Part shown: positions 6,000-8,493 of the stretch, one piece after another
Position numbering within the stretch: position 1 is the stretch's first letter
Layout of the letters: each line of letters starts with the position of its first letter
Assembly: GCA_037380725.1 (NCBI GenBank)
Contig: JARRRL010000088.1
Span: 1-8,493 of the forward strand
Length of the DNA stretch: 8,493 bases
Source: JARRRL01 sp037380725
GTDB taxonomy: Bacteria; Pseudomonadota; Gammaproteobacteria; Pseudomonadales; JANQJO01
Direction: 5' to 3'
The notes under the pieces: model-generated
What the model was told of the DNA's origin: nothing
Seen by the model: only the letters and a program-made list of their open reading frames with translations
The model's database searches: none
Program-made: the position numbers and the translations under genes

Positions 6000-7292
6000 T
6001 TGAGTCAATGTAGTTTATGGTTTTGCTTTCTAACGGCTTGTTTGACCGCCTCCAGTGGAAGGGCGGCCAACCCGAACATCAACAATGGCGTTGTCACGTG
6101 GAGCAGTGAAACACATGATTTATTTATCGGTGACACGAACAATGACGCCTTACCCGATATTTACCTTCAAGGCCGCACCCTGACCATTGACGGCGCACAA
6201 TACACAGCTGAATCGGTCTTATTGATAGCGGAAAATCACCCTCAACGTTATCGTCAAGTCGCCGCTGACAACGTGCTTACGAATGATCAAATTGTACCGA
6301 CCAGTCAATGGTTGGTGGGCGATTTGGATGGTGATGCCAATCCTGATGTTGTCATCCTGCCCAATACCGTCACGTCCCAGGGTGCCATCGTCCTATCGGG
6401 TAACGCTACTCGTGGCCCTATGGTGACGCAAACGCTTTTACCAGAAGCGCTGGGCTTGACGCTGGAGACCGCGTTAAGCGGGAATCTTGCCCTCAGTGAT
6501 CACAATCAGGATGGGCGTTTGGATTTGGTGAATACCGCTGACAGGCTGACGAGTGAATATGGTACGCTGGAAGGGTCTGTGAACACAGCGACAAGGTATT
6601 ATTATCCACACACCGATCATCTGGGTACGATACGAGTGGTGACGGATGAAGCCGGACAAGTGGTCTGGGAGGCGGATTTAGCGCCATTTGGGGAAGTGTC
6701 GTACGTAACGGCAGAGATTGAGCAGCCGCTGCGGTTTCAGGGGCAGTATTATGATGCGGAAAGTGGGTTGTATTATAATTACTTCCGCGACTACGATCCG
6801 TCGATAGGTAGATACGTTCAATCTGATCCGATTGGGTTGCACGGTGGATTAAATACCTATGCCTACGTTGGTGGGAACCCCATTGGATACATTGATCCTT
6901 ATGGTGAATCAGCTACTGCTGCTGTTGGTGGGTGGATTGGCACAGATACCGCGATTCCTGATCCTACAGATGCAGCGTGGCCTAAGTGGGTAGATTATGG
7001 TGCTGCGCTTGGTGGTGCAGCGTTAATAGATTGGCTGATATACAACAATGAAAATTCGAACGACGATGGCGATCAGTGCCCAGTTGATAAGGACAACCCA
7101 CCCAATCACCCTGATTTTGTACCGGACAAAAGAGAAAAGATACCATGGAATAAAAATCGTAAAGGCTTTAAAGATAAGAGTGGCAATTATTGGGAGCCGG
7201 TTCCTGATGGTCACAAAGGTACGCACGATCCTCATTGGGATGTGCAGAAGCCAAATGGCAGTCATACACCAGTATATCCACCAAAGAATTAA
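6000..7292 (+). CDS. Short RHS core protein with C-terminal toxin tip
   Basis: The 430-residue product starts with a hydrophobic, signal-like stretch. Three Asp-rich VCBS/FG-GAP-type calcium loops follow (DTNNDALPD at 45, DLDGDANPD at 108, DHNQDGRLD at 167). Next is a complete RHS-associated core (about 199-302): YYYPHTDHLGTIRVVTD, YYDAESGLYYNYFRDYDPSIG, RYVQSDPIGLHGG and the closing NPIGYIDPYG. After that boundary the sequence is variable: a short hydrophobic Gly/Ala segment, then a basic, aromatic domain ending GTHDPHWDVQKPNGSHTPVYP. This tail resembles the polymorphic toxin type 37 family (tentative, from motif memory), suggesting a nuclease-like toxin. The only upstream start is TTG without a clear ribosome site, and no in-frame ATG occurs before residue 141, so the true 5' end may be lost. 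The gene after it is the likely antidote. Confidence 0.85.
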   Translation: MSQCSLWFCFLTACLTASSGRAANPNINNGVVTWSSETHDLFIGDTNNDALPDIYLQGRTLTIDGAQYTAESVLLIAENHPQRYRQVAADNVLTNDQIVPTSQWLVGDLDGDANPDVVILPNTVTSQGAIVLSGNATRGPMVTQTLLPEALGLTLETALSGNLALSDHNQDGRLDLVNTADRLTSEYGTLEGSVNTATRYYYPHTDHLGTIRVVTDEAGQVVWEADLAPFGEVSYVTAEIEQPLRFQGQYYDAESGLYYNYFRDYDPSIGRYVQSDPIGLHGGLNTYAYVGGNPIGYIDPYGESATAAVGGWIGTDTAIPDPTDAAWPKWVDYGAALGGAALIDWLIYNNENSNDDGDQCPVDKDNPPNHPDFVPDKREKIPWNKNRKGFKDKSGNYWEPVPDGHKGTHDPHWDVQKPNGSHTPVYPPKN

Positions 7293-7309
7293 TAGGGTGA
7301 GTTAGCTAT

Positions 7310-7591
7310 ATGACACAAGCATTCAAATTTGGAACACGGGTAAAATTAATCTCCTTTCATGGTGAGGTTAAATCATCTGAGCCTGTGGAAACTGCGGAAA
7401 ACTTTTGGGTTTTGGTTGGTCAAGAAGGCGAAGTTGTGAGCGAGCAACTAAAAGTACATCCAGCGTTTCAAGACAAAGGTAAGAGAGCATTAATTAAATT
7501 TGATCAAAGCTTGAGTGGTTTTGGTTTGGCTAATCACAACGACGAAGCCAACAGTTTATGGATTTTTATTTCTGATCTAGAAATAATTTAG
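7310..7591 (+). CDS. Probable immunity protein for the RHS toxin
   Basis: This 93-residue, cytosolic-looking protein (no signal peptide or membrane segment) is encoded 17 bp after the RHS stop codon. AGGGTGAG lies ahead of its ATG, indicating co-transcription with the toxin gene. The sequence contains GTRVKLISF, ENFWVLVGQEGEVV, HPAFQDKGKRALIKFD and a C-terminal NSLWIFISDLEII. I cannot name its family with certainty. Size, position directly downstream of the variable tip and AT-rich base use like that tip all fit a cognate immunity protein that binds and neutralises the toxin. That role is inferred from context. Confidence 0.75.
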   Translation: MTQAFKFGTRVKLISFHGEVKSSEPVETAENFWVLVGQEGEVVSEQLKVHPAFQDKGKRALIKFDQSLSGFGLANHNDEANSLWIFISDLEII

Positions 7592-7607
7592 TCCTTACAA
7601 AAGAACG

Positions 7608-7636
7608 ACAAAGCTCAGCCAAGCGCTGGGCTTTGT
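7608..7636 (+). terminator. Hairpin closing the RHS-immunity unit
   Basis: ACAAAGCTCAGC (7608-7619) pairs with GCTGGGCTTTGT (7625-7636) around a 5-nt loop: 12 bp with one G-T wobble, 17 bp after the immunity stop codon. The following sequence is only moderately T-rich (TGCTTCT). On the minus strand it also follows the end of the XRE pseudogene, so it may serve convergent transcripts. Confidence 0.65.
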
Positions 7637-7654
7637 TGCTTCTAGCAGTTCGTT

Positions 7655-7912
7655 TTACCCTTTAGCTGCTTTCCCCATTACCTTGGCCATCTGGCTTTTC
7701 TTCACAAAACTATCAATCACCAGAATCTTGATCAGTGTCTCAAGCTGCGGTGTGCTGCTGCCGCGCTCCCAACGGTTGTAAGCCCTGGGGTCGATGCTTA
7801 ACAGTTAAGCCAATCGTACTTGTGTCAAATTACGCGCTTCTCTTAGCAGCTTTAGCCGCCCAGCAAATTCGGTCATGTCCAGACTCGCATACCATTCGTA
7901 GATGCGTGTCAT
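7655..7912 (-). pseudogene. XRE-family HTH regulator with an internal stop
   Basis: The minus-strand frame starts at ATG 7910-7912, with GAGGG about 7 bp upstream, and would encode about 84 residues if one stop were read through. The N-terminal part reads MTEFAGRLKLLREARNLTQ, a typical HTH_3 first half. A TAA at 7805-7807 interrupts it after residue 35, exactly where the family has a small helix residue. The same frame then resumes with LLSIDPRAYNRWERGSSTPQLETLIK, the recognition helix and its continuation. It ends in a Lys-rich tail at a TAA at 7655-7657. A DNA-binding regulator inactivated by a single base change is the simplest reading; a sequencing error is possible. It ends convergently with the immunity gene and starts 13 bp from the truncated transposase. 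Confidence 0.75.
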
Positions 7913-7925
7913 TGTATGGCCCTCA

Positions 7926-8408
7926 TCATGTAGCAATAATAATCCCATACTCACCCAACAAACCCCTTATTTGGTTCGCCTTGGCTGTTCTTTGGCTAAC
8001 CGCTAAACTCCGCATTCGATGTAACGCTTGAATATCCTGCTGCTCTGTGCTTTTCAGTGCCACAAAGCGCATGTTGGGCCTTTGCACTGCTTCACAAATC
8101 GCTTCAGCATCTGCCGCATCATTCTTATTTGACTTCACATACGGCTTCACAAATTGTGGAGAAATTAATTTTACATTATGCCCGTAAGACTGTATCAATC
8201 TACCCCAGTAATGCGCGCTGCCACATGCCTCCATCGCAACAGTACAAGCAGGTAAATTGACCAAAAACGCTTTCAACTTTTCTCTTGTAAAGCTCTTGCT
8301 CAATACCTTTCTGCCAGATGAATCCACAGCAAAAACATGAAAACTGTTTTTAGCAAGATCTATCCCCATCACGTGTATGGCTGTTTTCATTTTTACTGAT
8401 TGAGTCAT
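7926..8408 (-). pseudogene. IS110/IS1111 DEDD transposase, C-terminally truncated
   Basis: The 160 residues form the RuvC-like N-terminal half of an IS1111-subgroup transposase, normally around 320-340 residues. The acidic tetrad is intact: Asp17 in MGIDLAKN, Glu60 in AMEACGSAHYW, and Asp97 and Asp100 in KSNKNDAADAEA. The motifs QFVKPYVKS, RPNMRFV and ANQIRGLLGEYG are typical of the subgroup. The frame ends three codons after GEYGII, and the Tnp_20 domain with the catalytic Ser is missing, cut where the XRE pseudogene begins. The start has AAGGAGA upstream. These enzymes work with a structured guide RNA that, in IS1111 types, is encoded beyond the transposase 3' end; that part is absent here, so this copy cannot transpose on its own. 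Confidence 0.93.
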
Positions 8409-8493
8409 GGCCCGCTCTCCTTTTTAAGTGCTTTTTACTGAAGCACTCATTGTGGCTTATATAAAGCCATTTTGTTAGGAGGGGCGGACCATT
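7928..8493 (-). mobile_element. IS1111-type element, copy 3 (longest, truncated)
   Basis: This copy runs from the truncated transposase to the right window edge. The 85 bp upstream of the transposase start carry the element terminus seen in copies 1 and 2, including the near-palindrome GGCTTATATAAAGCC and a 7-bp hairpin AGTGCTT/AAGCACT (8427-8447) close to the ribosome site. By comparison with the other copies six more bases of element lie beyond 8493, after which a CRISPR repeat is predicted. The opposite end of the element has been lost. Confidence 0.88.

Noticed and set aside
7926..8493. Bridge or seek RNA gene of the IS1111 element
   Set aside because: In IS1111 types it lies beyond the 3' end of the transposase, which is deleted in every copy here. 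The 93-bp upstream end is too short, so no guide RNA can be claimed.

Overview
The window looks like an accessory, mobile-element-rich stretch of a cellulolytic, probably marine or plant-associated, gammaproteobacterium. The main clue is a secreted expansin with CBM63 and CBM2 modules, an architecture typical of plant-wall degraders such as Teredinibacter, Cellvibrio and Saccharophagus relatives. RHS toxin genes and IS1111- and ISAzo13-type remnants fit the same kind of genome. No housekeeping gene is present, so the lineage is an inference.

Layout from left to right: (1) the leader-proximal end of CRISPR array 1 (1-137), followed by its roughly 295-bp leader, which carries a promoter on the minus strand; (2) a decayed stretch (433-704), then 62 bp of the terminus of an IS110/IS1111-family element abutting a broken CRISPR repeat (705-787); (3) the expansin gene (992-2089); (4) an IS graveyard (2138-2929) with an unidentified 55-codon remnant, an ISAzo13-like transposase fragment, a 103-bp element with perfect 15-bp inverted ends, and an N-terminal IS1111 transposase fragment; (5) the same IS1111 terminus abutting a broken repeat, which opens CRISPR array 2 (3021-3249), followed by a second copy of the leader; (6) an RHS region: a truncated DUF6531/YD-repeat protein (3896-5725), an unidentified AT-rich remnant, a short RHS core gene carrying a C-terminal toxin tip (6000-7292), and a probable immunity gene (7310-7591) closed by a hairpin; (7) on the minus strand, a broken XRE regulator (7655-7912) and a C-terminally truncated IS1111 transposase (7926-8408), whose upstream terminus runs off the right edge about 6 bp before the point where the other copies meet a CRISPR repeat.

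The most striking observation is that the IS1111-type element meets the CRISPR repeat at exactly the same internal position in both junctions inside the window, always in the same orientation, with a third junction predicted just outside. Each IS-repeat junction borders a cargo block (expansin; RHS toxin and immunity), so the locus reads as cargo segments separated by an [IS1111 terminus - repeat or mini-array - leader] module. No cas genes are present, so CRISPR activity would depend on cas genes elsewhere. Elements of the IS110/IS1111 family choose targets with a structured guide RNA, so a family member whose target is a CRISPR repeat would be a notable mobile-element/defence interaction. 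The guide-encoding end is not in this window, so this remains an inference from the junctions.
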